From Oscillospiraceae bacterium (GTDB taxonomy: Bacteria > Bacillota > Clostridia > Oscillospirales > Ruminococcaceae): DNA of 53,548 nucleotides. The stretch's first letter is position 1. The number at the start of each line of letters is the position of its first letter. The DNA is taken from positions 1 through 53,548 of the forward strand of contig CAAGJO010000031.1 in the NCBI GenBank assembly GCA_900770285.1. Direction: 5' to 3'. A program made the position numbers and the translations under genes. A model generated the notes under the pieces. That model made no database searches. It was not told the DNA's origin and was given only the letters and a program-made list of their open reading frames with translations. This document shows positions 23,498 to 32,441 of the stretch, piece after piece.

Positions 23498-24850
23498 TTA
23501 GTAAGCAACACCCTGCCACATCATTGCATCTGCAACCTTAAGGAAACCTGCAATATTAGCACCTGAAACAAGGTTGCCCTCATGACCGTATTCCTTAGCT
23601 GCATCAAAAGCGTTATGGAAAATATTAACCATAATATTCTTGAGCTTAGCGTCAACTTCTTCAAATGTCCATGAAAGTCTTTCGCTGTTCTGTGACATTT
23701 CAAGAGCTGATGTAGCAACACCGCCTGCGTTTGCAGCCTTAGCAGGTCCAAAGAGAACGCCTGCATCAAGGAATTTTTCTGTAGCTTCAGGAGTTGAAGG
23801 CATATTAGCACCTTCTGCAACAGCAATTACGCCGTTCTTGATAAGAATGTCAGCTGATTCACCGTCAAGCTCATTCTGTGTAGCACATGGAAGAGCAATA
23901 TCGCAAGGAATAGTCCAGATGCCCTTGCAGCCTTCGTGATATTCAGCACCCTGAACTCTGTCTGCATATTCCTTAATTCTTCCTCTTTCAACTTCCTTGA
24001 TCTGCTTAACAACGTCAAGATTAATACCATTAGGGTCATATACATAACCGTTTGAATCAGAAAGAGCAACAACCTTTCCGCCAAGTTCAGTAGCTTTCTG
24101 TGTAGCGTAAATAGCAACGTTACCTGAACCTGAAATTACAACTGTTTTACCCTTAAAGCTTTCATTCTTCATGCAATTAAGCATTTCTTCTGTAAAGTAG
24201 CAAAGGCCATAACCTGTAGCCTCTGTTCTTGCAAGAGAACCGCCGTATGAAAGACCTTTACCTGTGAGAACGCCTGTGAACTCGTTGCGGAGTCTTTTAT
24301 ACTGACCGAACATATAACCGATTTCTCTTGCGCCAACGCCGATATCTCCGGCAGGAACGTCTGTATCAGCACCGATATGTTTTGAAAGCTCTGTCATAAA
24401 GCTCTGGCAGAATCTCATAACTTCGCCGTCAGATTTGCCCTTAGGGTCAAAATCTGAACCACCCTTGCCGCCGCCGATTGGCAAGCCTGTAAGGCTGTTC
24501 TTGAAAATCTGTTCAAAACCGAGGAACTTGATAACTGATGCACATACTGAAGGATGAAGTCTTAAACCACCCTTATAAGGTCCGATTGCAGAGTTAAACT
24601 GTACTCTGTAACCACGGTTAACCTGTACTTTGCCGTTATCGTCAACCCATGAAACTCTGAACTGAATCTGTCTTTCAGGTTCAACTATTCTGTCAATAAT
24701 ACCTGCTTTAACGATATCAGGTCTTTTTTCAACTACAGGCTCAAGGCTTTCGAGAACCTCTTTAACAGCCTGCAGGAATTCTTTTTCTCCTGCGTTTCTT
24801 TTTTCGCAGTTAGCGTACACTTCCTTAAGGTAAGCGTTTTTCAATTCCAT
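23498..24850 (-). CDS. gdhA: NADP-specific glutamate dehydrogenase
   Basis: 450 aa, the hexameric GDH of small type. The glutamate site KGGLRLHPSV, the catalytic lysine in LPIGGGKGGSDFDP, the nucleotide fold VVISGSGNVAIYA and ANAGGVATSALEM are all present; the residue after the glycine-rich loop region (SDSNG) fits NADP use. It makes glutamate from 2-oxoglutarate and ammonia, the main ammonia-assimilation route in many rumen and gut Firmicutes. ATG at 24850 is nine bases from GGGAG; an in-frame TTG six bases earlier is too close to that site. Transcribed from its own promoter with a hairpin leader. Confidence 0.97.
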   Translation of the reverse strand: MELKNAYLKEVYANCEKRNAGEKEFLQAVKEVLESLEPVVEKRPDIVKAGIIDRIVEPERQIQFRVSWVDDNGKVQVNRGYRVQFNSAIGPYKGGLRLHPSVCASVIKFLGFEQIFKNSLTGLPIGGGKGGSDFDPKGKSDGEVMRFCQSFMTELSKHIGADTDVPAGDIGVGAREIGYMFGQYKRLRNEFTGVLTGKGLSYGGSLARTEATGYGLCYFTEEMLNCMKNESFKGKTVVISGSGNVAIYATQKATELGGKVVALSDSNGYVYDPNGINLDVVKQIKEVERGRIKEYADRVQGAEYHEGCKGIWTIPCDIALPCATQNELDGESADILIKNGVIAVAEGANMPSTPEATEKFLDAGVLFGPAKAANAGGVATSALEMSQNSERLSWTFEEVDAKLKNIMVNIFHNAFDAAKEYGHEGNLVSGANIAGFLKVADAMMWQGVAY

Positions 24851-24891
24851 TTGCAACTACTCCCATCTCAAATATAAATTATAGCAAATAT

Positions 24892-24925
24892 AAAGGCGAT
24901 CAAAATCCCCATTCATTTCGCCTTT
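24892..24925 (-). promoter_or_regulatory. 5' leader hairpin of gdhA
   Basis: AAAGGCGA and TCGCCTTT pair around an 18-nt loop near the predicted gdhA transcript start, about 45 nt before the start codon. It lacks a T run, so it is not a plain terminator of the upstream clpC-like gene. It may stabilise the message or regulate it; no known riboswitch is recognised. Confidence 0.45.
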
Positions 24926-24933
24926 CGCATTTT

Positions 24934-24962
24934 ATTATAACATTATATTTTGCAAATTGCAA
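24934..24962 (-). promoter_or_regulatory. Promoter of gdhA
   Basis: Minus strand TTGCAA, 17 bp, TATAAT. Confidence 0.75.
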
Positions 24963-25012
24963 GAGTTATTACAAATTTAATTCATTTTTTTATACACTTT
25001 TCCCCATAAAAA

Positions 25013-27379
25013 TTAGCAATTTACAACAGTTTCTTTTATAAACAGCCCATCAGACTTAGTCTCCAGCACAATTGCACTGCCTTTTTCCATACCGCTGATA
25101 ATTTTATCAGAAATGAGATTTTGAATTTCACATTCTGCAAATCTTCGTATATCTCTTGCATTTCCTTTTTTTGCAATGCATTTTTTGCACATATATTCCG
25201 GGACATTGTCATTATATGAGAAATCATATCCGATTTTTTTCAGGCGATTTTTCAGGTTTTCCAACTCATTTACTGAAATGGTATTCAAATTTTCTTTACT
25301 TAAACTATTGAAAACAATTGTTTCATCAATTCTGCTCAGAAGTTCCGGAGACAGAAATTCTTTAAGACTGTCAAGCATAATTTTTTTCATGGCATTATGG
25401 TCCTGGAACGGTGCAGGGTTGTTAAATCCCATAGCATTTTCATGGGAACATTCTTTTACACCGCAGTTTGAAGTCATTATAATTACAACGCTTGAGAAGG
25501 ATACTTTCTTTCCGAGAGAATCGGTTATAAAACCGTCTTCCAGAATTTGCAGCAGCAGGTTAAAAACATCTGGATGAGCTTTTTCAATTTCATCAAGCAA
25601 AAGCACTGAATAAGGCTTTTGCCGTACCTGTTCAGTAAGAATGCCGCCGTTTTCATATCCCACATATCCGGGAGGAGCACCAATCAGCTTTGACACGCTG
25701 TGTTTTTCCATATATTCCGACATATCTATTCGTATAAGAGCATCTGAGCGGTGAAAAAGCTGTTTTGAAAGCTCTTTTGCCAACATACTTTTTCCAATGC
25801 CGCTGGGGCCTAAGAATATAAAGCTGCCCATTGGTCTGTTTTCATTTTTTAAACCAATTCTGAAACGTCTTATTGCATTGCAGACTGTTTTTACTGCATC
25901 TTCCTGACCAATAATTTTAGAGGAAAGCAGTTTTTCAAGTCGGCACAATTTAGTTATATCAGTTTCATTCAGCTCATTACAGGGGATACCTGTCATATTG
26001 GATACAACCCGGCTTATGTTGTTTTCATCAAGAGTTATCTGTTTATTGCTGTGTTTTTCTGTTATGGCATTGAGATACTTTTCACGGCTGATTTTTCCTG
26101 TTATATAGTCATCAAAAATTTCTGAAATATAAGCTTTGGAAGATTTCATATCAGCGTTTTCAACAGAAACTGCCGAGCATGCCTCATCCAGCACATCAAT
26201 TGCTTTATCGGGGAAATACCTGTTCTGAATATATTTACCTGAAAGTTCAACTGTTTTTTCAAGTACGCTGTCAGGTATTTTTACATTATGATGTTCTTCA
26301 TATTTAGGACGGAGTCCTTTTAGAATTTCCAACGTTTGCTGAAGGGTGGGAGGTTCGATTTGCATGATTTGAAATCTGCGTTCGGCTGCGGAATCTTTTT
26401 CAATATGGTTACGGTATTCATCATAGGTTGTTGCTCCTATGATTTGTATTTTACCTCTTGCAAGCTGAGGTTTTAAAATATTTGCAGCGTCAATTGCCCC
26501 TTCTGCAGCTCCGGCACCCATAATATTATGGATCTCATCAATAAACAGTATAACGTTACCTGACGATTCTGCTTCTTCCATGCATAGTTTGAGTCTTTCT
26601 TCAAAATCACCACGGTATTTTGCCCCGGCAAGCAAAAGTGCAATATCAAGGGAGATTATCCTTTTATTCTGAAGGCGGTCGGGAACGTTGCCATGAAGAA
26701 TTTTTACTGCCAGAGCTTCTACGATTGCGGTCTTGCCTACTCCTGCCTCACCGACAAGGCAAGGGTTATTTTTAGTTCGGCGGCAGAGTATTTCCATCAA
26801 CCGCAGCAGTTCGTCTTCTCGTCCTATAACAGGATCAAAATTCTCGCAGACGTTTTTCCTGGTCAGCTCTCTGCCATACTTTTCAAGGGTTTTCAGCTTT
26901 GTATAAGATGCTTCAACAAACAGGTCATCACTGCTGTCAACACATTCAGAGTATATAAGATTAATATTTTTTCCCAGATTTTTCAGCATAGAACAGCCGC
27001 AGGCTGATGATTGTTTTATAATGCTTGCAAGAATATATTCTGTCCCCGTTTGTTTTTCATCACATTCATCGCTTAAAATACAGGCAATTTTTAAAGTGCT
27101 GAGCGCCGTGGGAGTAAAATCGTTTTGATTCAGCCGGCAGGGTGTACCTCTGCCAATAAGTTTCATCATCTGTTCACGGATATCGTCGGGAGTTACACCG
27201 TTTTGTATAAGTATCGCATAGGCTGTTGAGGTACCGTCCTCCATTATAGACAGCAGCAAATGTTCTGTTCCGATATATGTGTGTCCCCAGCTGCCTGCCA
27301 AGCTTACGGCGCTGCGAATAATTTCCCGTCCTTTTTTAGTAAATTTATCAATCTCAAAGCTTCGGCTATTCATCGCCAT
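25013..27379 (-). CDS. clpC: ClpC-type AAA+ ATPase (ATP-dependent Clp protease subunit)
   Basis: 788 aa. N-terminal Clp repeat domain (1-145, FTKKGREIIRSAVSLAG and GTEHLLLSIMEDG), first AAA+ module (Walker A GEAGVGKT at about 210-217, Walker B ILFIDEIHNIMG), a shortened middle region (about 415-465), and second AAA+ module (GPSGIGKS, VLLLDEIEKAHPDV, DFSI-like FITDSLG). MGF in ENAMGFNN sits where ClpC has its ClpP-docking loop, so a partnership with ClpP is likely. ctsR, mcsA and mcsB, the usual Bacillus neighbours, are absent, as is a clear UVR motif. It unfolds proteins for degradation. Divergence from standard ClpC in the middle region leaves the exact subtype open. Confidence 0.85.
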   Translation of the reverse strand: MAMNSRSFEIDKFTKKGREIIRSAVSLAGSWGHTYIGTEHLLLSIMEDGTSTAYAILIQNGVTPDDIREQMMKLIGRGTPCRLNQNDFTPTALSTLKIACILSDECDEKQTGTEYILASIIKQSSACGCSMLKNLGKNINLIYSECVDSSDDLFVEASYTKLKTLEKYGRELTRKNVCENFDPVIGREDELLRLMEILCRRTKNNPCLVGEAGVGKTAIVEALAVKILHGNVPDRLQNKRIISLDIALLLAGAKYRGDFEERLKLCMEEAESSGNVILFIDEIHNIMGAGAAEGAIDAANILKPQLARGKIQIIGATTYDEYRNHIEKDSAAERRFQIMQIEPPTLQQTLEILKGLRPKYEEHHNVKIPDSVLEKTVELSGKYIQNRYFPDKAIDVLDEACSAVSVENADMKSSKAYISEIFDDYITGKISREKYLNAITEKHSNKQITLDENNISRVVSNMTGIPCNELNETDITKLCRLEKLLSSKIIGQEDAVKTVCNAIRRFRIGLKNENRPMGSFIFLGPSGIGKSMLAKELSKQLFHRSDALIRIDMSEYMEKHSVSKLIGAPPGYVGYENGGILTEQVRQKPYSVLLLDEIEKAHPDVFNLLLQILEDGFITDSLGKKVSFSSVVIIMTSNCGVKECSHENAMGFNNPAPFQDHNAMKKIMLDSLKEFLSPELLSRIDETIVFNSLSKENLNTISVNELENLKNRLKKIGYDFSYNDNVPEYMCKKCIAKKGNARDIRRFAECEIQNLISDKIISGMEKGSAIVLETKSDGLFIKETVVNC

Positions 27380-27543
27380 AGATCAACCCACCCTTTCATG
27401 ATGTCTTTCTATTTAAGCATTGACCGATTAAAATAATTTAATCACTGCAGTACTATCATTTTATGCAATGGACAAAATATCCTTTCATATATTTTTTGTA
27501 ACACATTTCGGCAATTTTCATACATTGTAATATAAGACATTGC

Positions 27544-27559
27544 GTGAAGAATTCTTCAC
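27544..27559. promoter_or_regulatory. 16-bp perfect palindrome before the Cys-rich gene
   Basis: GTGAAGAATTCTTCAC is its own reverse complement and lies 36 bp before the start codon of the Cys/Gly-rich gene, in the 216-bp divergent spacer shared with clpC. It may be an operator or an mRNA hairpin. A CATACATT stretch 20 bp upstream resembles a sporulation sigma-E -10, but no convincing -35 pairs with it. Confidence 0.45.
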
Positions 27560-27595
27560 TGTCTTAAATTTATAAATTAAAAAGGAGAATGTTCT

Positions 27596-27727
27596 ATGAA
27601 CGGTTGTGGATTTGGCGGCGGATGCTGGTGGATTATTATTCTTATTCTCATAATTGCTTGCTGCTGCGGCGGCGGTAACTGGGGCGGCTGTGGTGGCTGC
27701 GACAATGGTTGTGGCTGTGGCTGCTGA
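27596..27727 (+). CDS. Tiny Cys/Gly-rich membrane protein
   Basis: 43 aa: an N-terminal GCGFGGGCWW, a nine-residue hydrophobic core (IIILILIIA), then CCCGGG and a tail of CG repeats; twelve cysteines in all. Real-gene evidence is the strong AAGGAG site, correct spacing and a perfect terminator 10 bp after the double stop TGATAA. It recalls the short Gly-rich YjcZ-type sporulation peptides and the 'chorion-like high-cysteine' peptides annotated in Clostridia, but the match is by composition only. Could be a spore-coat or metal/redox peptide. Too short for standard gene calling. Confidence 0.75.
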   Translation: MNGCGFGGGCWWIIILILIIACCCGGGNWGGCGGCDNGCGCGC

Positions 27728-27737
27728 TAAGGCATAA

Positions 27738-27773
27738 AAAAAGGCTGTCGCTTTTTAATGCGGCAGCCTTTTT
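27738..27773 (+). terminator. Terminator of the Cys-rich gene
   Basis: AAAAAGGCTGTCGC (27738-27751) pairs with GCGGCAGCCTTTTT (27760-27773, one T-G pair); it also faces the end of the LRR gene on the other strand. Confidence 0.9.
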
Positions 27774-27788
27774 AATGTGATATATTTT

Positions 27789-29176
27789 TTATTTGATTTT
27801 TATATTTTTGCTGACATATTTTCCGTTATAGGTGTTTCCGTTAACATTTCTGTATGCCTTAACTGTAAACCAATAGACTCTGCCCTTTGAGAGGCCTGTT
27901 TTCGTGTAGCTTGTAGTCTTATTATTTGTTGTCTTTAAACCTATCCATTTGCCTTTTGCAGATGTCTTATAATAAACCTTATAGCCGCCTGAGCCTGTAA
28001 CCTTACTCCAATTTACTGTTGCTTTTCTGCTTCCGGCGGTGAGTTTAAAGTTTACCGTTGCGGGATTTGTGGATGTAACTATTTCTGCAATTTTCGGGCT
28101 TAAAAGCTCTTTGCCGCTTACTGTTTTATACGCTCTTACAGCATATTTATAAGTTGTTCCGCTGGCAAGCTTGCCCTCATAGAACGAATTTGCTGTTATT
28201 TTTCCAACCCGTGAGTATTTTTTAGTTTTGGGATTATAACGATAAACAACATATCCATTTGCACCGCTTACTTTTTTCCATGAAAGCTTTATTGCTTTTT
28301 CGGATGTTGCAGCAGTTTTTAATCCTGTTACATTGGCAGGCTTAAGAGTATAATTATAATGAATTGCAGCATTTTTTAAATAATTATTATCACTGCCTAT
28401 GGATATTTTATTCCATTGAGTTTTACTGCCATAGTAATATACATTTTTCAATTTACTGCAGGCATAAAAAGCGCTGTTTCCATTGCTTTTGATACTGGTG
28501 GGTATCGTTATGCTTTCCAATTTTACGCAGCCGTTAAAGACATTTTCGTTGATTTTTGAAAGACTGTTTGGCAAAGTTGCCTTTTTAAGATTCATACAGT
28601 CAGCGAAAGCATACTTATATAAATTTGTAACGCTCTTTGGTATTGAAATTTCTGTAAGGCTTGTGCATAAACCAAATGCACCCCAGCCAATGTTCTTAAC
28701 ACCGTTTCCCAATGATATTTTTGTAATCTTTGTACAATTGTAGAATGCATTAGCACATATATCTGTTATGCTGTCGGGTATGGATAAGTTTGTAAAGCCT
28801 GTGCAATATTCAAAACATTTATCTTCGAGTTTTTTAACGCTGCCGGGTAATTTAATATTTGAAAGTTTTGAGCAACCGGAAAAAGCACAGTATTTAATTG
28901 TTGTAACAGTATTCGGAATTGTTATATTAGTGATTTTGGAACAATCATAGAAAGCATATTTGCCAATGCTTGTAACCTTTTTCCTGCTATTTTGCTTGGA
29001 ATTGTAATTTTTGTGCTTGTTCCGGTATATTTTGATATTTCGACTGTTCCGTTAGACAAAACTATATATTTAAAACCTCCTGAGGTTGCTGCCACTGCTG
29101 ATATTGCGGGTGAAACGCCGAGAAGACTTATTGACATAACCATTGACATAAACAAACCAAACAATCTTTTTTTCAT
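27789..29176 (-). pseudogene. Secreted LRR_5/BspA-like protein with two Fn3 domains, frameshifted
   Basis: ATG at 29174-29176 (with AAAGGAT upstream) begins a signal peptide (MKKRLFGLFMSMVMS) and the start of the repeat region, but the frame is lost in an A5 run (28978-28982). Adding one A restores a continuous protein: the sequence passes from SKIAGK to KVTSIGKYAFYDCSK and on through about seven BspA-type leucine-rich repeats (units with ..I.IP.SVT.I...AF..C), then two fibronectin III domains (ending WFTVKAYRNVNGNTYNG and NIKIK). I checked the restored frame through 28713-28970 and found no stop. Such proteins bind host or plant surfaces. Pseudogene, phase-variable gene or base-call error are the options. 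Confidence 0.8.
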
Positions 29177-29278
29177 AAGTATAACTATCCTTTCAGTTAA
29201 GTTAGTATTGTCATACACAATTTTAGCCCCTGTCGATTTGACAAGGACTAAAGCCAGAGCATAATATTACAGAGCTGA

Positions 29279-30730
29279 TTAGTAAGCTTTGCCCCACATA
29301 ACCATTTTCTTGGCAGGCTTTCCGCAGCATACGCATTTATCAGATATTTTATGCTGCTCAAAAGGAATACATCTTGAACCAACGCCTGTTTTTTCCTTTA
29401 CCATATCTTCACATGCTTCGTCGCCGCACCACATAGCTTCAACAAAGCCGTCACCGTTCTTTTCCAGAGCTTCGGTGATTTCGTCCATAGTTTTGCACTG
29501 ATATGTTCTTGCCTTTTGGTTTTCTAAAGCTTTCCGGAACATTCCGTCATGAACTTCCTTAAGTTTCTGTGGAATTGTATCAATAAGCTGGTCAAGAGGG
29601 ATAAATGATTTCTCACGATTATGTCTTGTAACAATTACACACTGGTTATTTTCAATATCCTTCGGACCGATTTCAATACGAAGAGGAACGCCTTTCATTT
29701 CATATTCGGCAAACTTCCAACCTGGAGAATTATCAGAATCATCAAGCTTTACACGAATACCGCTTGCTTTGATTTTATTATAAAGTTCATTTGCTTTATC
29801 AAGAACACCTTCCTTATGCTGTGCGACAGGAACAATAACTGCTTGAATTGGTGCAACATCCGGCGGAAGTACAAGACCGTTATCATCACCGTGGGTCATA
29901 ATTATTGCACCGATAAGACGGGTAGTAACGCCCCATGATGTCTGGAATGGATATTCAAGCTTATTTTCCTTATTAGTGAACTGAATACCAAAAGCTTTGG
30001 CGAATCCGTCACCGAAATAATGAGATGTTCCAGCCTGCAAAGCTTTTCCGTCATGCATTAAAGCTTCTATGGCATAAGTTGCTTCAGCTCCGGCAAATTT
30101 ATCACTATCAGTTTTTCTTCCTTTAACTACAGGCATAGCAAGAGAATCCTCGCAGAAATCTGCATAGCAGTTGAGCATTCTTTCGGTTTCTTCAATAGCT
30201 TCTTCAGCTGTAGCATGGATCGTATGACCTTCCTGCCACAAAAATTCTCTTGAACGGAGGAATGGTCTTGTGGTTTTTTCCCATCTTACAACAGATACCC
30301 ACTGGTTATAAAGTTTTGGCAGATCACGATAGGAGTGAACGATATTTGCATAATGCTCGCAGAAAAGTGTTTCAGAAGTAGGACGAACGCACAGTCTGTC
30401 CTCAAGCTTTTCATTTCCTCCTTGTGTTACCCATGCAACCTCTGGGGCAAAGCCTTCAACATGGTCCTTTTCTTTTTGCAAAAGACTTTCAGGAATGAAC
30501 ATTGGCATACAAACATTTTCATGACCAAGTTCTTTGAACTTTCCATCGAGAATTTTCTGAATGTTTTCCCAGATAGCATAACCGTAAGGGCGTATTACCA
30601 TACAGCCTTTAACGCTGGTATATTCAATAAGTTCAGCTTTTTTGCATATATCTGTGTACCATTTTGCAAAATCTTCGTCCATTGATGTAATGGCATCAAC
30701 CATTTTTGCGTTTGAATTTTTCTTTGACAT
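29279..30730 (-). CDS. proS: Prolyl-tRNA synthetase (short, archaeal-type)
   Basis: 483 aa from MSKKNSNAK. Class II synthetase: motif 2 region RPTSETLFCEHYANIV, motif with FLRSREFLWQEGHT, and motif 3 GVTTRLIGAIIMTHGDDNG. It lacks the long editing insertion of bacterial type ProRS and has the C-terminal extension with a zinc-binding Cys cluster (CGDEAC, then CVCCGKP), both marks of the archaeal/eukaryal type found in many Clostridia. It charges tRNA-Pro with proline. The start is in the overlap with the upstream small gene; ATG 30728-30730 is preceded by GGAG at a rather long distance. Confidence 0.95.
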   Translation of the reverse strand: MSKKNSNAKMVDAITSMDEDFAKWYTDICKKAELIEYTSVKGCMVIRPYGYAIWENIQKILDGKFKELGHENVCMPMFIPESLLQKEKDHVEGFAPEVAWVTQGGNEKLEDRLCVRPTSETLFCEHYANIVHSYRDLPKLYNQWVSVVRWEKTTRPFLRSREFLWQEGHTIHATAEEAIEETERMLNCYADFCEDSLAMPVVKGRKTDSDKFAGAEATYAIEALMHDGKALQAGTSHYFGDGFAKAFGIQFTNKENKLEYPFQTSWGVTTRLIGAIIMTHGDDNGLVLPPDVAPIQAVIVPVAQHKEGVLDKANELYNKIKASGIRVKLDDSDNSPGWKFAEYEMKGVPLRIEIGPKDIENNQCVIVTRHNREKSFIPLDQLIDTIPQKLKEVHDGMFRKALENQKARTYQCKTMDEITEALEKNGDGFVEAMWCGDEACEDMVKEKTGVGSRCIPFEQHKISDKCVCCGKPAKKMVMWGKAY

Positions 30731-31016
30731 GTTTAAAATCAACTCCATATATATCTTCATTATAGATTTTGTAGTTTAAGTCATACTTGTCCTTCTGAGC
30801 ATCATATGGGCCTTGTACCTTTTGTTCAGCTGCGTGGTTTTCCTGCTCAGAATCTTTAGGCTTATCCGCAAGATTTGGATGTCTTTTAATAATAAAGTCA
30901 GAGATTTTCGGTGTGATTATGCAAGCCAGAGCAATAAATGACATTATAATTGCACATCCGATAATAAGTTGAATTAATAATTTTACTAATTCTGTATTCA
31001 AAATATCACTTCCCAA
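30696..31016 (-). CDS. Small membrane protein upstream of proS
   Basis: Up to 106 aa; TTG at 31014-31016 is the longest start, but TTG at 30999-31001 lies better behind GGGAAGTGA and gives 101 aa. One strong hydrophobic helix (about 14-38), then a charged tail with KPKDSEQENHAAEQ and a Lys-rich end. The tail overlaps proS by 35 bp, suggesting translational coupling. No family recognised. Confidence 0.5.
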   Translation of the reverse strand: MGSDILNTELVKLLIQLIIGCAIIMSFIALACIITPKISDFIIKRHPNLADKPKDSEQENHAAEQKVQGPYDAQKDKYDLNYKIYNEDIYGVDFKHVKEKFKRKNG

Positions 31017-31096
31017 AAATAAAATGACTTAAACTAATACTATTTCAGTATAACATTTTTTAAGTTTAATTGCAATAGGAAGTCGCATAAAAAGCA

Positions 31097-31134
31097 AAAA
31101 AACAGTTTCAGATAGAAATGAAAACTGTTTTTTT
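31097..31134. terminator. Bidirectional hairpin
   Basis: AAACAGTTTCA pairs with TGAAAACTGTTT, flanked by A and T runs on both strands. It lies in the 205-bp gap (31017-31221) between the GNAT gene and the proS cluster. Confidence 0.65.
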
Positions 31135-31145
31135 CAATAAAATAA

Positions 31146-31179
31146 TGGCATTAGCAATCTTTTAAGGTGACTAATGCCA
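31146..31179 (-). terminator. Hairpin after the GNAT/ABC operon
   Basis: TGGCATTAG (31146-31154) and CTAATGCCA (31171-31179), perfect 9-bp stem, 43 bp after the GNAT stop, then the second hairpin with its T run. Confidence 0.65.
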
Positions 31180-31221
31180 TTTGATTTATATTGAGCTGAT
31201 AGATTTGTCAGTAAAAGTTTT

Positions 31222-31644
31222 TTACAGCACTCGTTTCATGGTTATATGCGGGCAGCCTTCATCAAGATGTGGATTGCCCATATTTTTGTAACCGATTTTT
31301 TCATAAAATTCTTTAGCTCTTTCCTGTGCTGAAAGGGTGATTTCAGAAACACCTGAATTTTTAGCATATTCCTCCAAGGCATGCATTATTTTGCTGCCAA
31401 GTCCCAAGTGCCTGAATTCTTTTAATACTGCAATTCGTCCAATGTGCCAGCCACTGTCATCTTTAAATAATCTTCCTGTGGCAGCAGGCTTGCTGTCTGA
31501 AAAAGCCACTGCATGAACGGCATTTTTATCAATGCTGTCAAACTCGTTGACAAAGCCTTGTTCTTCTATAAAAACTGCTTTTCGCACTATTTTTGCCTGA
31601 GGAAGGTTTTCAAGTCCTTTTGCAATTTTAATTGTTATTGCCAT
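31222..31644 (-). CDS. GNAT-family N-acetyltransferase
   Basis: 140 aa. Acetyl-CoA loop IGRIAVLKEFRHLGLGSKIM (the R-x-x-G-x-G/A type), preceded by AVAFSDSKPAATGRL and followed by the C-terminal ARAFYEKIGY-like AKEFYEKIGYKNMG. The EEQGF/ HAVAF layout resembles the ElaA/YjcF-like branch. It transfers an acetyl group to an unknown small molecule or protein. It is two bases from the ABC ATPase stop and so belongs to the transporter operon; the substrate might be related to the amino acid transported. Confidence 0.85.
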   Translation of the reverse strand: MAITIKIAKGLENLPQAKIVRKAVFIEEQGFVNEFDSIDKNAVHAVAFSDSKPAATGRLFKDDSGWHIGRIAVLKEFRHLGLGSKIMHALEEYAKNSGVSEITLSAQERAKEFYEKIGYKNMGNPHLDEGCPHITMKRVL

Positions 31645-31646
31645 AG

Positions 31647-32441
31647 TTAAAGCACCTTTGAGAGAAATTCTTTAAGTCTTGGATTTTTTGGATTGGTAAA
31701 GAATTCTTCAGGAGGGGCTTCTTCGGCAATTCTTCCGTCGTCCATAAATACAACTCGTGAGGCAACTTCCCGTGCAAATCCCATTTCATGCGTAACTACG
31801 ACCATTGTCATACCGTCGTCAGCCAGCTCTTTCATAAGCTGTAAAACTTCACCAACCATTTCAGGGTCCAGTGCGGATGTTGGTTCATCAAAAAGAATAA
31901 CATCAGGGTTCATGGCAAGTGAACGTACAATGGCAACACGCTGTTTTTGTCCGCCTGAAAGGGAGGAAGGGTAAACATCGGCTTTATCTTCAAGACCAAT
32001 TCTTTTTAAGAGTTCAATGGCATTGTTTCTTGCGTCTTCTTTAATCTGTTTTACTGATTTAATCTCGTCGTCAATTTTCTTTCCTCTCAGCTTATCTCTT
32101 TTAAGCTTTTTTCTCTTTTTCTTTTCAACATAAATTGGTGCAAGCATAATATTCTCTATAACCGTTTTGTTGTTGAAAAGGTTGAAATGCTGGAAAACCA
32201 TGCCCATTTTCTGGCGATGAATATTTATGTCTACTTTCATGTCTGCAATATCTACGCCATTGAAAACAATGCTGCCGGATGTTGGGTCTTCCATACAGTT
32301 AAGACAGCGCAGAAAAGTTGATTTACCTGAACCGGAAGGTCCGATAATTACAACTTTTTCCCCTTTATCAATGTTAATGTTAATGTCTTTTAAAACATGG
32401 AGAGAGCCATAGCTTTTGTTAAGATTACTTACTTCTATCAC
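31647..32441 (-). CDS. Polar amino-acid ABC transporter ATPase (GlnQ type) with basic insertion
   Basis: 264 aa, about 20-25 longer than usual. Walker A GPSGSGKS (about 34-41), Q-loop MVFQHFNLFNNKTVIENIM, signature LSGGQKQRVAIVRSL, Walker B VILFDEPTSALDPE, H-loop VVTHEMGFAREV: classic GlnQ/ArtP. After APIYV a run of about 30 residues (106-135) rich in Lys, Arg and Asp/Glu interrupts the helical domain, where GlnQ proteins have only a short MSKKEA-like link. It powers the permease encoded next upstream, whose 3' end overlaps by 17 bp. Confidence 0.93.
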   Translation of the reverse strand: MIEVSNLNKSYGSLHVLKDININIDKGEKVVIIGPSGSGKSTFLRCLNCMEDPTSGSIVFNGVDIADMKVDINIHRQKMGMVFQHFNLFNNKTVIENIMLAPIYVEKKKRKKLKRDKLRGKKIDDEIKSVKQIKEDARNNAIELLKRIGLEDKADVYPSSLSGGQKQRVAIVRSLAMNPDVILFDEPTSALDPEMVGEVLQLMKELADDGMTMVVVTHEMGFAREVASRVVFMDDGRIAEEAPPEEFFTNPKNPRLKEFLSKVL

